Assembly (NCBI GenBank): GCA_902796985.1
Contig: CADBRC010000191.1
Coordinates: forward strand, 1 to 7,582
Direction: 5' to 3'
DNA from: an uncultured Spirochaetaceae bacterium
GTDB lineage: Bacteria > Spirochaetota > Spirochaetia > Treponematales > Treponemataceae
Length of the DNA: 7,582 nt
The notes below the pieces were generated by a model that searched no databases, was not told the DNA's origin, and was given only the letters and a program-made list of their open reading frames with translations. The position numbers were made by a program, and so were the translations under genes. Positions 1 to 6,247 of this stretch are shown in pieces; positions within the stretch are counted from its first letter, which is position 1, and the number at the start of each line of letters is the position of its first letter.

Positions 1-1390
1 CGGAACTTTCTGCTACCGGTATACCGAGAACGGCTTCAGGGAACGCCTTTTTACCGCAACGGATGCCGCAAAGCTGGAAGAATACCGCAGGTCCATTGAA
101 AGTACGCTTGAAAGCCTGGTGAACATGCCGGGCTTCTTCAAGAAGAAGATACAGGTAAAGCTTTCCAACGGGCTGAACTATGACCCGTTCGTCAAGGACG
201 ACTTTGAGCACCTGAGGTACTGCCTGGGCACGTCATGGGAAACTGCCTGTGCCTGCCTGGTGCTGTTCTTGTTCTGCCTTGCCGCGGTGGCATCGCTTTG
301 GGCCGGTTCGCATTTGCTGGTGCGTGTCTGTTGCGCGACCGCTGCGCTCTGCGTATTCACATATACGGTCGCTACAAGTGCGATATTGGTCCCTATAGTC
401 CTCATCCTGCTCATCATCCTCAACAATCTGCTTGGGCGGTCGGCGAAAGACAAGGATGGCATCGGCAAGGCACTGGTATTCTTCTGCGTGTGCCTTATTG
501 CGAGCAGGGCGATGATGGTTGCCGTCGTGAAGGATATCCACATAGGGGCTGTATATGTCCATCGCCCGCTTGTCTTTACGCTCTCGGCCATAAACATCCT
601 TGCGTTCGTCCAGCTGGCACATTCGCTCCGTCGCACGGCAGACACATTGGACATCTTCCCCGTCCGGAAGAAAACCGACAGGCGCGTGTTCATTGAACTG
701 TCGCCCTCGCTCCTGCCGTACATGACGACGGTATGCGAGAAGCTCAAAGCATACCAGCGGTGCACACCGGATGCAGAGGCGGACCGTATATATGGTAAAC
801 CGTCTTACGCTGTCGTATGCAAGGAGAGCCTTGAAAGAAACGAATACCGGATTATGAGGAACGGTGAATGTCTTGCCTCGAAAAACTTTGACGAGGCACA
901 GCTTGATGGCTTTGAGCTGAACCTGCTTGTGTGCAGGGCAATATCGGCCCGGATGGACAGCGACAAGGAAGAGAAAGAAATATCGATTTTTGAAACACAA
1001 AAAACGATTAATCCAACTCAAGAACAAGTATCCATTGATAAGAATGAGCTTGAAAACTGTCTGACTGTGATGGATTCCATCTTCCGTGAACAGCAGGAAC
1101 GTACAAAACCCTTTCTGTCGGCATTGCTAACAAGGGTCTTTTTGTCGAAGTCTGAGGAAGCTAAGATGCCAAGCAAGATGGCACAGGAATACCTTGCGGT
1201 CAGGTCATTCGCAATGACGGCTGAAGCCTTAAAGGTCAAGGAGGCTTTCCTTTCCGGCGACAAATGTCCCACTCAGCAGGAAGTCGCCGCTTGGTTCGGA
1301 CGCGACAAGACGAATGCCAGCAGGACTCTGAGGAAGTTCCTGGAGAAGATGGAGAGCCGCGAGAAAGCTGTCAACAGCCGTAAGACTTGA
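1..1390 (+). CDS. Multi-pass membrane protein with C-terminal helix-turn-helix-like domain (5' partial)
   Basis: I do not recognise this family. The frame is open from base 2, so the gene begins before the window. The GTG at 119 is only an internal valine, because about 39 coding-like residues precede it. Counting from that GTG, residues 42-168 hold about five hydrophobic helices (near 42-62, 66-85, 87-105, 117-137, 149-168), unusually rich in cysteine. A soluble region of about 250 residues follows. The last 40 residues contain a helix-turn-helix-like segment (TQQEVAAWFGRDKTNASRTL, from about 385) that resembles winged-helix or sigma region 4-like DNA-binding helices. A charged, lysine-rich linker (about 280-310) separates the two soluble parts. 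The layout suggests a membrane-bound DNA-binding or signalling protein, but this is inference. The TGA at 1388-1390 overlaps the end of the opposing Abi reading frame by 20 bp. Confidence 0.75.
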   Translation, partial: GTFCYRYTENGFRERLFTATDAAKLEEYRRSIESTLESLVNMPGFFKKKIQVKLSNGLNYDPFVKDDFEHLRYCLGTSWETACACLVLFLFCLAAVASLWAGSHLLVRVCCATAALCVFTYTVATSAILVPIVLILLIILNNLLGRSAKDKDGIGKALVFFCVCLIASRAMMVAVVKDIHIGAVYVHRPLVFTLSAINILAFVQLAHSLRRTADTLDIFPVRKKTDRRVFIELSPSLLPYMTTVCEKLKAYQRCTPDAEADRIYGKPSYAVVCKESLERNEYRIMRNGECLASKNFDEAQLDGFELNLLVCRAISARMDSDKEEKEISIFETQKTINPTQEQVSIDKNELENCLTVMDSIFREQQERTKPFLSALLTRVFLSKSEEAKMPSKMAQEYLAVRSFAMTAEALKVKEAFLSGDKCPTQQEVAAWFGRDKTNASRTLRKFLEKMESREKAVNSRKT

Positions 1391-1970
1391 CGTTCGGCCT
1401 GGCAGGGAGCACGCCGTCTACTCCCGAAAAATGCGTATTTACGCAAAAAAATGGAGTGCACATGCCCCTTTTTCGCCAGCAGTATCTTGAGAAGTGTGTC
1501 TCGATATCGCGTCCCTGCATATAGTCGCGGATGAGGGCTGAGTTAATCCGCATTTCCAAGTCCTTGCGCTTTTTGAATTCCTGTTTGTACCGTGAGCGCC
1601 TGTTTTCTCCCGGATTACTGCTTTTGGGTGAGAATTCCTGATAATAGGTGAGCGACTTTTTGTAGACTTCGGAAAGATCCTCGCTGCCACAGTCTGCGAG
1701 GACGGCTTCTATCACATAACTTTTCAGGGCAGTCTCGATGAACATGAGCCGCTGGTACAGTATGGATTTTAGGCGCATGTCAAATCGGTTGAGGCTAACC
1801 ACCTGGCTGAATGACGTGAATGCGATGCGGTTGGAGGTTTTCCGTATAAAGCGGTAGCCCTTGTAGCCGTGGTAGTAGCCTATGTTCTGCAAATCCCGTT
1901 CCTGGTTCTTGTCGACGAGCAGGCCGTGTGTATCCTTGAGGTGCTCTATGACTTCCTGAAAGCCGAGCAT
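1371..1970 (-). CDS. Abi_2-family abortive infection protein, C-terminally truncated (possible pseudogene)
   Basis: The N-terminal 155 or so residues resemble the Abi_2 (AbiD/AbiF-like) family of phage-defence proteins. They show the early block DLQNIGYYHGYKGYRFIRK and the helix NRFDMRLKSILYQRLMFIET followed by ALKSYVIEAVL. The family is linked to abortive infection, and some members resemble RNA-processing HEPN-type proteins; the activity here is unknown. Intact members are usually about 300 residues. This frame has 199, and recognisable homology stops near the sequence RDIETHF (about base 1491). The expected block with P-W and a following LGEF or FG motif is absent, and the last 45 or so residues look like random read-through. 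The ATG at 1970 is the first start after an in-frame TAG. It has no good ribosome binding site, but a promoter lies immediately upstream. The protein is probably inactive or decaying. Confidence 0.62.
   Translation of the reverse strand: MLGFQEVIEHLKDTHGLLVDKNQERDLQNIGYYHGYKGYRFIRKTSNRIAFTSFSQVVSLNRFDMRLKSILYQRLMFIETALKSYVIEAVLADCGSEDLSEVYKKSLTYYQEFSPKSSNPGENRRSRYKQEFKKRKDLEMRINSALIRDYMQGRDIETHFSRYCWRKRGMCTPFFCVNTHFSGVDGVLPARPNVKSYGC
1427..1445 (-). terminator. Weak hairpin with T-tract inside the Abi frame tail
   Basis: The palindrome TGCGTA-tt-TACGCA at 1432-1445 is followed on the minus strand by five T residues (1427-1431). It could end transcription coming from the Abi gene. The stem is short and AT-flanked on both sides, so this is only a candidate. 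Confidence 0.25.
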
Positions 1971-1976
1971 AGATTT

Positions 1977-2005
1977 ATTCTACCTGTTTTTCGCATTCTG
2001 TTCAA
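1977..2005 (-). promoter_or_regulatory. Sigma-70-type promoter for the Abi gene
   Basis: On the minus strand, TTGAAC (2000-2005) and TAGAAT (1977-1982) are separated by exactly 17 bases. The -10 box lies six bases before the ATG at 1970. Transcription would therefore start at about the first base of the start codon, giving a leaderless mRNA. This fits the lack of a clear Shine-Dalgarno sequence. The call is by motif only. Confidence 0.45.
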
Positions 2006-2456
2006 CCTCAACTGCACAGTCGCGGAAGCCATACTGCAGTTTTTTCCTGAAAACTGTCAACTGCTCCAATCCCTGCCACTTGTCATAGAATAGAGACAGT
2101 CACAGTGGTAGCATCCCCTACGCTGTTGTCGTGGCAATGCCGTGGCTCCCGCTGGCAGTTCTGAGCTAACGCTGAAAACGTTCACATAACCAAGCCGGTT
2201 TACAAGTCCTGACAACCCGAAAATGAACCTGTGAACAACTGGTATTCAACTGTGAACAAGCCGGAATTCTTCACTGATCTGGATTGTCCGCAACCGTGTA
2301 CCAGCTTGTCCCGGAAAGAAAAATAGCTTATGCGCAAAAGACTGCCTCTCTGTCAGAAATCTGCTTGCGGAAGCACTTGTCTCAGTAGGGAAAACGAAGC
2401 CTTGAGGACTGCCAGTCTGCACATCCTGCAAACTGGCAGTTTATACTTCCTGTGGT
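2006..2456. other. Intergenic region without a convincing gene; short decayed frames
   Basis: No reading frame here has both a credible start and a recognisable product. On the minus strand a 39-codon stop-to-stop frame (2099-1980) reads like the end of a protein, including YDKWQGLEQLTVFRKKLQYG, but has no start. An overlapping frame (2181-2083) could join it through a frameshift. On the plus strand, a 35-codon stop-to-stop frame around 2213-2326 also looks faintly coding. TGTGAAC occurs at 2230 and 2251 and inverted at 2180, and CAAGCCGG occurs at 2191 and 2258. The region is most likely gene debris plus the downstream end of the SdpI-like operon. Confidence 0.4.
2408..2440. repeat. 33-base hairpin downstream of the SdpI-like gene
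   Basis: ACTGCCAGT (2408-2416) pairs with ACTGGCAGT (2432-2440). Inside, after a single C/A mismatch, TGCA pairs with TGCA around a five-base loop. The result is a 13-bp stem with one mismatch. It lies 16 bases past the stop of the minus-strand SdpI-like gene and may be that operon's 3' end structure. No T-tract directly follows on either strand, so it is not a textbook intrinsic terminator. Confidence 0.5.
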
Positions 2457-3095
2457 CTAACGGGAACGTGCTGCCAGAATCAGGGAGTAGACAAGCGTTA
2501 TGACCATCAGGACAATGAGGCTGATGACAAACACATACTTCCCGATTGGCGTAAAGCAGGTGGCGAGGCACACAAAGCCCGTGATGACCATCAGGATGCC
2601 GCCCAGCCTGTTCGTCTTGGCCCAGACATCAGGATTCCCGTTTATCCAGGGAGCCCTGACACCGACAACCCCGTTCGGCTCGGTCTTGGGCAGGTAGTTG
2701 CCGATGATGATGAACATCAAGGATAGCACGGGGATGACGATATGGATTGCGCTTATTCCAAGTCCCGCCGCTTTCAGAAGCATCAGGCAGTTCACCACGA
2801 GCGTCAGGACAGGTATGAGCCAGGAGATGAGCAGGACAACCTTCTTGTTCAGCTGCTGCTTGCTAAGCCTGAGCACGGACTGAATCACCACGTTCACAAG
2901 CGCCAGGATTGCCGGGCAGAGGATAAATCCCGCGGGCTTACGCAGTGACCAGTTGACCTGATCGTCCCAGCCGTACTGCTGGGGAAGCATCTCAGGCAGC
3001 TTGTCCCAGAGAATGAAGCCCAGAACTATAGGCATGAGGCATACACAACTCGTGATAATAAGCGTAGCGATAAAAGTTGATTTCTTTTCGTTCAT
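2457..3095 (-). CDS. SdpI/DUF1648-family membrane protein (immunity-protein-like)
   Basis: This 212-residue integral membrane protein matches the length and layout of Bacillus subtilis SdpI (about 207 residues), which protects cells from the SdpC toxin and relays its presence to SdpR. Six hydrophobic helices are visible near residues 8-30, 54-75, 86-108, 115-133, 164-182 and 186-207. The DUF1648-type segment after helix 1 (LPEMLPQQYGWDDQVNWSLRKP, in part) and the SdpI signature between helices 4 and 5 (NYLPKTEPNGVVGVRAPW followed by WAKTNRLGG) are clear. The ATG lies four bases after the stop of the upstream ArsR-type gene, with AAGGAGA (3105-3111) nine bases before it, so the two are cotranscribed. 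Related proteins also occur without a toxin, so the substrate or toxin is unknown here. The family call is firm; the role in immunity is inferred. Confidence 0.88.
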   Translation of the reverse strand: MNEKKSTFIATLIITSCVCLMPIVLGFILWDKLPEMLPQQYGWDDQVNWSLRKPAGFILCPAILALVNVVIQSVLRLSKQQLNKKVVLLISWLIPVLTLVVNCLMLLKAAGLGISAIHIVIPVLSLMFIIIGNYLPKTEPNGVVGVRAPWINGNPDVWAKTNRLGGILMVITGFVCLATCFTPIGKYVFVISLIVLMVITLVYSLILAARSR

Positions 3096-3099
3096 AATG

Positions 3100-3387
3100 T
3101 CAAATCTCCTTCTTTTCTAAGTCTTCTTGCTGACGGAACTGGCTGAACCACAGCATCAGCTCCTCGAACACACTTGTGTTCAGTTCATAATAGATGAAAT
3201 TCTTTTCCCGAGATTCGCGGACTAAATCCGCTTTTTTCAGGACCGACAGATGATATGATATGGTCGCTCCTGTCATGTCGAACCGCGAACCTATCTCCCC
3301 GGCAGACAGACGGCCGCTTCTCAGAAGCTCAAGTATCTCCCTCCGGACGGGATCCGAAAGGGCCTTGAACGTATCAGCAAACGGCAT
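3100..3387 (-). CDS. ArsR/SdpR-family autorepressor
   Basis: This 95-residue winged-helix protein resembles Bacillus subtilis SdpR. It opens with FKALSDPVRREILELL, has a helix-turn-helix at about residues 28-56 with recognition helix MTGATISYHLSVLKKADLV, and a wing around FIYYELN (64-70). It lacks the ELCVCDL-type cysteine motif of metal-sensing ArsR proteins, so metal sensing is unlikely. The start at 3387 is chosen because GAGGAGG lies six bases upstream and the protein then begins like SdpR. A longer frame from 3459 would put its N-terminus across the promoter and operator. It is the first gene of a two-gene operon with the SdpI-like gene. A large palindrome over its own promoter points to autorepression, presumably relieved when SdpI sequesters the repressor at the membrane, as known for the Bacillus pair. 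Confidence 0.88.
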   Translation of the reverse strand: MPFADTFKALSDPVRREILELLRSGRLSAGEIGSRFDMTGATISYHLSVLKKADLVRESREKNFIYYELNTSVFEELMLWFSQFRQQEDLEKKEI

Positions 3388-3393
3388 GCGAAA

Positions 3394-3400
3394 CCTCCTC
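3394..3400 (-). promoter_or_regulatory. Ribosome binding site deciding the SdpR-like start
   Basis: GAGGAGG is read on the minus strand, six bases before the ATG at 3387. It is the only strong Shine-Dalgarno near the candidate starts and rules in the 95-residue form. Confidence 0.75.
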
Positions 3401-3403
3401 ACA

Positions 3404-3433
3404 AAAGTATTTAGAAACGTTTCTAAATACTTT
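3404..3433. promoter_or_regulatory. 30-bp perfect palindromic operator
   Basis: The half-site AAAGTATTTAGAAAC is followed directly by its exact reverse complement, giving a perfect 30-bp dyad centred between 3418 and 3419. It overlaps the last three bases of the -10 box and covers the expected transcription start of the SdpR-like operon. That is the ideal place for a dimeric ArsR-type repressor to block transcription. The binding protein is inferred to be the adjacent SdpR-like product. Confidence 0.82.
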
Positions 3434-3459
3434 ATACAGCGGCAGGACGAATTTGTCAA
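3431..3459 (-). promoter_or_regulatory. Near-consensus sigma-70 promoter of the SdpRI-like operon
   Basis: On the minus strand, TTGACA (3454-3459), a 17-base spacer and TATAAA (3431-3436) are seen. Transcription would start near 3424, inside the palindrome, giving a leader of about 37 bases before the ATG at 3387. A promoter this strong, combined with an operator over it, fits a system kept off until induced. Confidence 0.82.
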
Positions 3460-3462
3460 GAA

Positions 3463-3489
3463 CTATTTAGAAAAAAATCAAAATACTTT
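3463..3489. promoter_or_regulatory. Second, degenerate operator copy upstream of the -35
   Basis: Aligned with the palindrome from 3407, this stretch keeps TATTTAGAAA on the left and AAATACTTT on the right, matching 21 of 27 positions, with most changes in the centre. It starts four bases beyond the -35 box and is displaced 56 bp from the main operator. The two sites bracket the promoter. It may be a weaker second binding site or an AT-rich upstream element. Confidence 0.5.
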
Positions 3490-3583
3490 TACTCCTGTCT
3501 CTGTTTTTCTGCGGAGAGAACTGAAGGGAGCTGCCCCTAATTGATGAAAGGCCGCCAGGCCCCCGCCGAAAATCCGTCCGGAC

Positions 3584-3612
3584 TTGTCTTTGTCCCCGTT
3601 TCGTGGTATTCT
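3584..3612 (+). promoter_or_regulatory. Candidate mutS2 promoter
   Basis: TTGTCT (3584-3589) and TATTCT (3607-3612) are spaced by 17 bases, each matching four of six consensus positions. The leader to the ATG at 3644 would be about 25 bases. It contains a small hairpin, TGTTCC-cacaa-GGAACA (3612-3627), just before the ribosome binding site. Confidence 0.4.
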
Positions 3613-3643
3613 GTTCCCACAAGGAACAATTAAGGAAACATTC

Positions 3644-6247
3644 ATGAGCGAGCACCTTTCAGGACAGACAGCGGAGGAACTGGATTTTTACCGCATACGC
3701 AGCCAGGTTGCCCATTTCGCGGCGAGCGAGGAAGGCCGGGAACTGCTCGCACAAAGAGAACCGACGGCTGACGCGGAGGAGATAGAAAAACTCAAATGCC
3801 TGGGAAGGGAATGGGCGGCATACCTGAGCTCGGCCCGCCCCGTTCCGTTGTCCGCATGGCCTGCAGTCAGGGATTCTTTCAAGCTGCTCTCCGTAGCGGG
3901 AGCCCAGCTTACGCAGGGCCAGGCGTTCGCGCTCGGCCTCTTATGTCAGTCGGCGGAAAAACTCCGCGAGTCGATTACCAGTGTGGCAGAATCGCTTCCC
4001 ATAAAGCAGCTGAATGAGAAGGCACTGTCCATGCCCGACCTGTCCAAGGCGGAAGGGGAGATTTTCTCCGTGCTGGACAAGGACGGAGAGGTGAAGGACC
4101 TTCCCGCGCTCAGGGCGATACGCAACAGGATACGGGAACTCCAGAAGGAAGCAGAAGGAGCGATCCGGAAATACACGACGGACAATGCGCAGAAGCCCTT
4201 CCTCCAGTCCAACGTCCCCGTCATGCGGGGCGACAGGCAGCTGCTTGCAGTCCGCGCAGACAGGCGGGGTACGGTATCGGGGATTATCCACGAAGTCAGC
4301 GCATCGGGCCAAACCCTTTACATAGAGCCGGAAGAGGCAGTCCGCGCAAACAACGAGCTTGTGCAGGAAGAAGCCCGCCTCGCAAATGAGATAAAGAAAA
4401 TCCTCCGAGACCTGACCGAAAAGCTCTCCCTTTATAAGGAAGATTTTGTGCAGGTACACGCACAGATGCTGCTCCTGGACACGACGCTCGCGGCAGCCCG
4501 CTACCTGGTCTCCGTCAGGGGGAGCTTTGCGGGCAATTGCGACAGGGAGAGTGAGAGCCCCCTCATAAAGGCAGCCCGCCATCCCCTGCTCGGCGAGAAA
4601 GCGGTTCCGGTAGACATCGCCTTCATCCAGGGCAAAGACATACTGATAATCACCGGTCCAAACACGGGCGGTAAGACCGTGACGCTCAAGACGGTTGCCC
4701 TCTTTGCCCTGATGAACCAGGCAGGTTTCCCCGTCCCGGCGGACGAGGGAACGCGGCTTCCTATATTCAGTTCGGTGTTCGCCGACATAGGGGATGAACA
4801 GTCAATCGATGAGTCACTCAGCACCTTCTCCAGCCACATGAAGAAGATGGCTGAAATCGTCAGCTTCGCGGACAAGGACAGTCTGGTACTTCTGGACGAA
4901 CTGGGGAGCGGTACCGACCCGCAGGAAGGCGGGGCCATCGCGATGGCGGTACTGGACAAGCTCATTGAGCGGAAGGCGTTCGTTCTCGTAACGACCCACC
5001 ACGGAATCCTCAAGAACTACGGATACACGAACCCCGGATGCGTAAACGCCTCGGTGGAGTTCGACCCGGGAACCCTCAGCCCCACATACCATCTTGTCAT
5101 GGGCGTACCCGGCGAAAGCCATGCGCTTGACATAGCAAGGCGGTCGGGCCTGCCGGAAGAAATCGTTGCCAAAGCCGAGGAGTACATCGCTGGCGACAAG
5201 GCCGATGTCTCCGCCCTCATTCAGGGTCTGACTGAAAAACACGCAGAAATAGACGCGATGCTGCGCGAGGAGCGGATAAAGAACGCCGCACTTGCCGAGA
5301 AAACGGCCAAGCTCAACGCCCGGACGCTTGAAATCCGAAAGCGCGAGCTGGAGCTGCGGGAACAGAACAGCGCACAGGAGAGCAGCTTCCTCGTCCAGAC
5401 ACGGAGCATGCTGGAAAATCTGGTGCGGGAACTCCGTGAAGGAGAGATAACCCGGGAAAAGACGCTCAAGGTGCGCTCATTCATCGGCAAGCTGGAAGAG
5501 GACATAGAGGCGAGGGACAAGCAGCTGGAGGCTGACAGGCTCCGGCTTGAGGAAGAGGAGCAGAAGCTCAGGGAAGAGGAGCGCATCATCGCCGAAAACG
5601 GCATGCGGCTGTCCAAGGCACGGGAAGGCTCACATTCATCCGGCTCCAAGAAAAAAAGCAAAAAGAAGCTGTCCGCTGCAGAAGCCTTTGCCCTGGCAAG
5701 TGCGCCGGAAAAGCGGGAAGAAGACCTGAAGCCCGGCAAGGACAGACAGAAGAAAGCCGCGGACGCACGGCGGGAACAGCTGACATTCGCCCCCGGAAAA
5801 GAAGTGCTTGCTGGCCCCAAGAAGATGAGGGGGACGCTGCTCGCCGACAACAAGGACGGCACCTGGAGCGTGCAGTTCGGCTCAATGAAAATGAGCTTTC
5901 CCAAGTCACGGCTCTACCTTCTTTCAACGGAAAACACGGGCAGACCGGCAAGCCCCGGCGTAGAAATAGAAGCCCCGTCAGTGACCGGCGTGGACGACGA
6001 GCGGCCCAAGTTCGAGCTGAGGCTTCTCGGCATGCGGAGCGAGGAGGCGATGAAGGCTCTGGAACATCAGATAGACCTCTGCATCATCCACGACTTCAAG
6101 AATTTCTCGGTGATACACGGCAAGGGATCTGGCATTCTGCAGCAGGCCGTGCACGACTACCTGTCCCACTACCCCGGGATCAAGGACTTCGGCTTCGCCC
6201 GGCCCGAAGACGGCGGCACGGGCAAAACCTATGTCAACCTACTTTAG
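3644..6247 (+). CDS. mutS2: MutS2 family protein (ATPase with C-terminal Smr domain)
   Basis: MutS2 proteins are dimeric DNA- and ribosome-binding ATPases. They have been linked to suppression of homologous recombination and, in Bacillus subtilis, to splitting collided ribosomes; they do not act in mismatch repair. The 867 residues show Walker A GPNTGGKT at 338-345, the STFSSHMKKM segment, Walker B DELGSGTDP at 418-426, and TTHH at 450-453. A very long, charged coiled coil covers about 515-665, followed by a basic stretch KKKSKKK near 669. A beta-rich KOW-like segment lies at about 720-765, and the C-terminal Smr domain carries HGKGSG at 825-830. The usual LDLRGxR motif of Smr reads LRLLGMR (792-798), so two expected residues differ. 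At 867 residues it is longer than the usual 780-790, mainly through the coiled coil and linker. The ATG at 3644 has AAGGAA seven bases upstream; a longer frame from 3584 would start inside the promoter. Its 3' end overlaps the peptidase gene by 9 bp. Confidence 0.95.
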   Translation: MSEHLSGQTAEELDFYRIRSQVAHFAASEEGRELLAQREPTADAEEIEKLKCLGREWAAYLSSARPVPLSAWPAVRDSFKLLSVAGAQLTQGQAFALGLLCQSAEKLRESITSVAESLPIKQLNEKALSMPDLSKAEGEIFSVLDKDGEVKDLPALRAIRNRIRELQKEAEGAIRKYTTDNAQKPFLQSNVPVMRGDRQLLAVRADRRGTVSGIIHEVSASGQTLYIEPEEAVRANNELVQEEARLANEIKKILRDLTEKLSLYKEDFVQVHAQMLLLDTTLAAARYLVSVRGSFAGNCDRESESPLIKAARHPLLGEKAVPVDIAFIQGKDILIITGPNTGGKTVTLKTVALFALMNQAGFPVPADEGTRLPIFSSVFADIGDEQSIDESLSTFSSHMKKMAEIVSFADKDSLVLLDELGSGTDPQEGGAIAMAVLDKLIERKAFVLVTTHHGILKNYGYTNPGCVNASVEFDPGTLSPTYHLVMGVPGESHALDIARRSGLPEEIVAKAEEYIAGDKADVSALIQGLTEKHAEIDAMLREERIKNAALAEKTAKLNARTLEIRKRELELREQNSAQESSFLVQTRSMLENLVRELREGEITREKTLKVRSFIGKLEEDIEARDKQLEADRLRLEEEEQKLREEERIIAENGMRLSKAREGSHSSGSKKKSKKKLSAAEAFALASAPEKREEDLKPGKDRQKKAADARREQLTFAPGKEVLAGPKKMRGTLLADNKDGTWSVQFGSMKMSFPKSRLYLLSTENTGRPASPGVEIEAPSVTGVDDERPKFELRLLGMRSEEAMKALEHQIDLCIIHDFKNFSVIHGKGSGILQQAVHDYLSHYPGIKDFGFARPEDGGTGKTYVNLL

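Noticed and set aside
233..1027. Long minus-strand frame of 264 codons, and another at 178-765
   Set aside because: Both lie opposite the membrane-protein gene, whose frame shows clear membrane helices and a coherent composition; their translations look random.
1388..1416. Possible terminator after the membrane-protein gene
   Set aside because: GAC/GGC and GCC/GTC can pair only with a four-base bulge, and no T-tract follows on the plus strand.
2180..2265. TGTGAAC and CAAGCCGG repeats as a CRISPR or iteron array
   Set aside because: There are too few copies, with uneven spacing and mixed orientation, to be an array or replication origin.
3388..3459. Longer N-terminus for the SdpR-like protein starting at 3459
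   Set aside because: It would place coding sequence over the promoter and operator, and lacks the strong ribosome binding site found before 3387.
3584..3643. Longer N-terminus for MutS2 starting at 3584
   Set aside because: The extra 20 residues do not fit the family and cover the candidate promoter; the ATG at 3644 has a suitable ribosome binding site.
3941..4582. Minus-strand frame of 213 codons inside mutS2
   Set aside because: It is antisense to a well-conserved coding region and has no recognisable domain.
5221..5904. Serine-rich minus-strand frame of 227 codons
   Set aside because: Its serine and arginine richness is the complement of the glutamate/lysine-rich coiled coil of mutS2.
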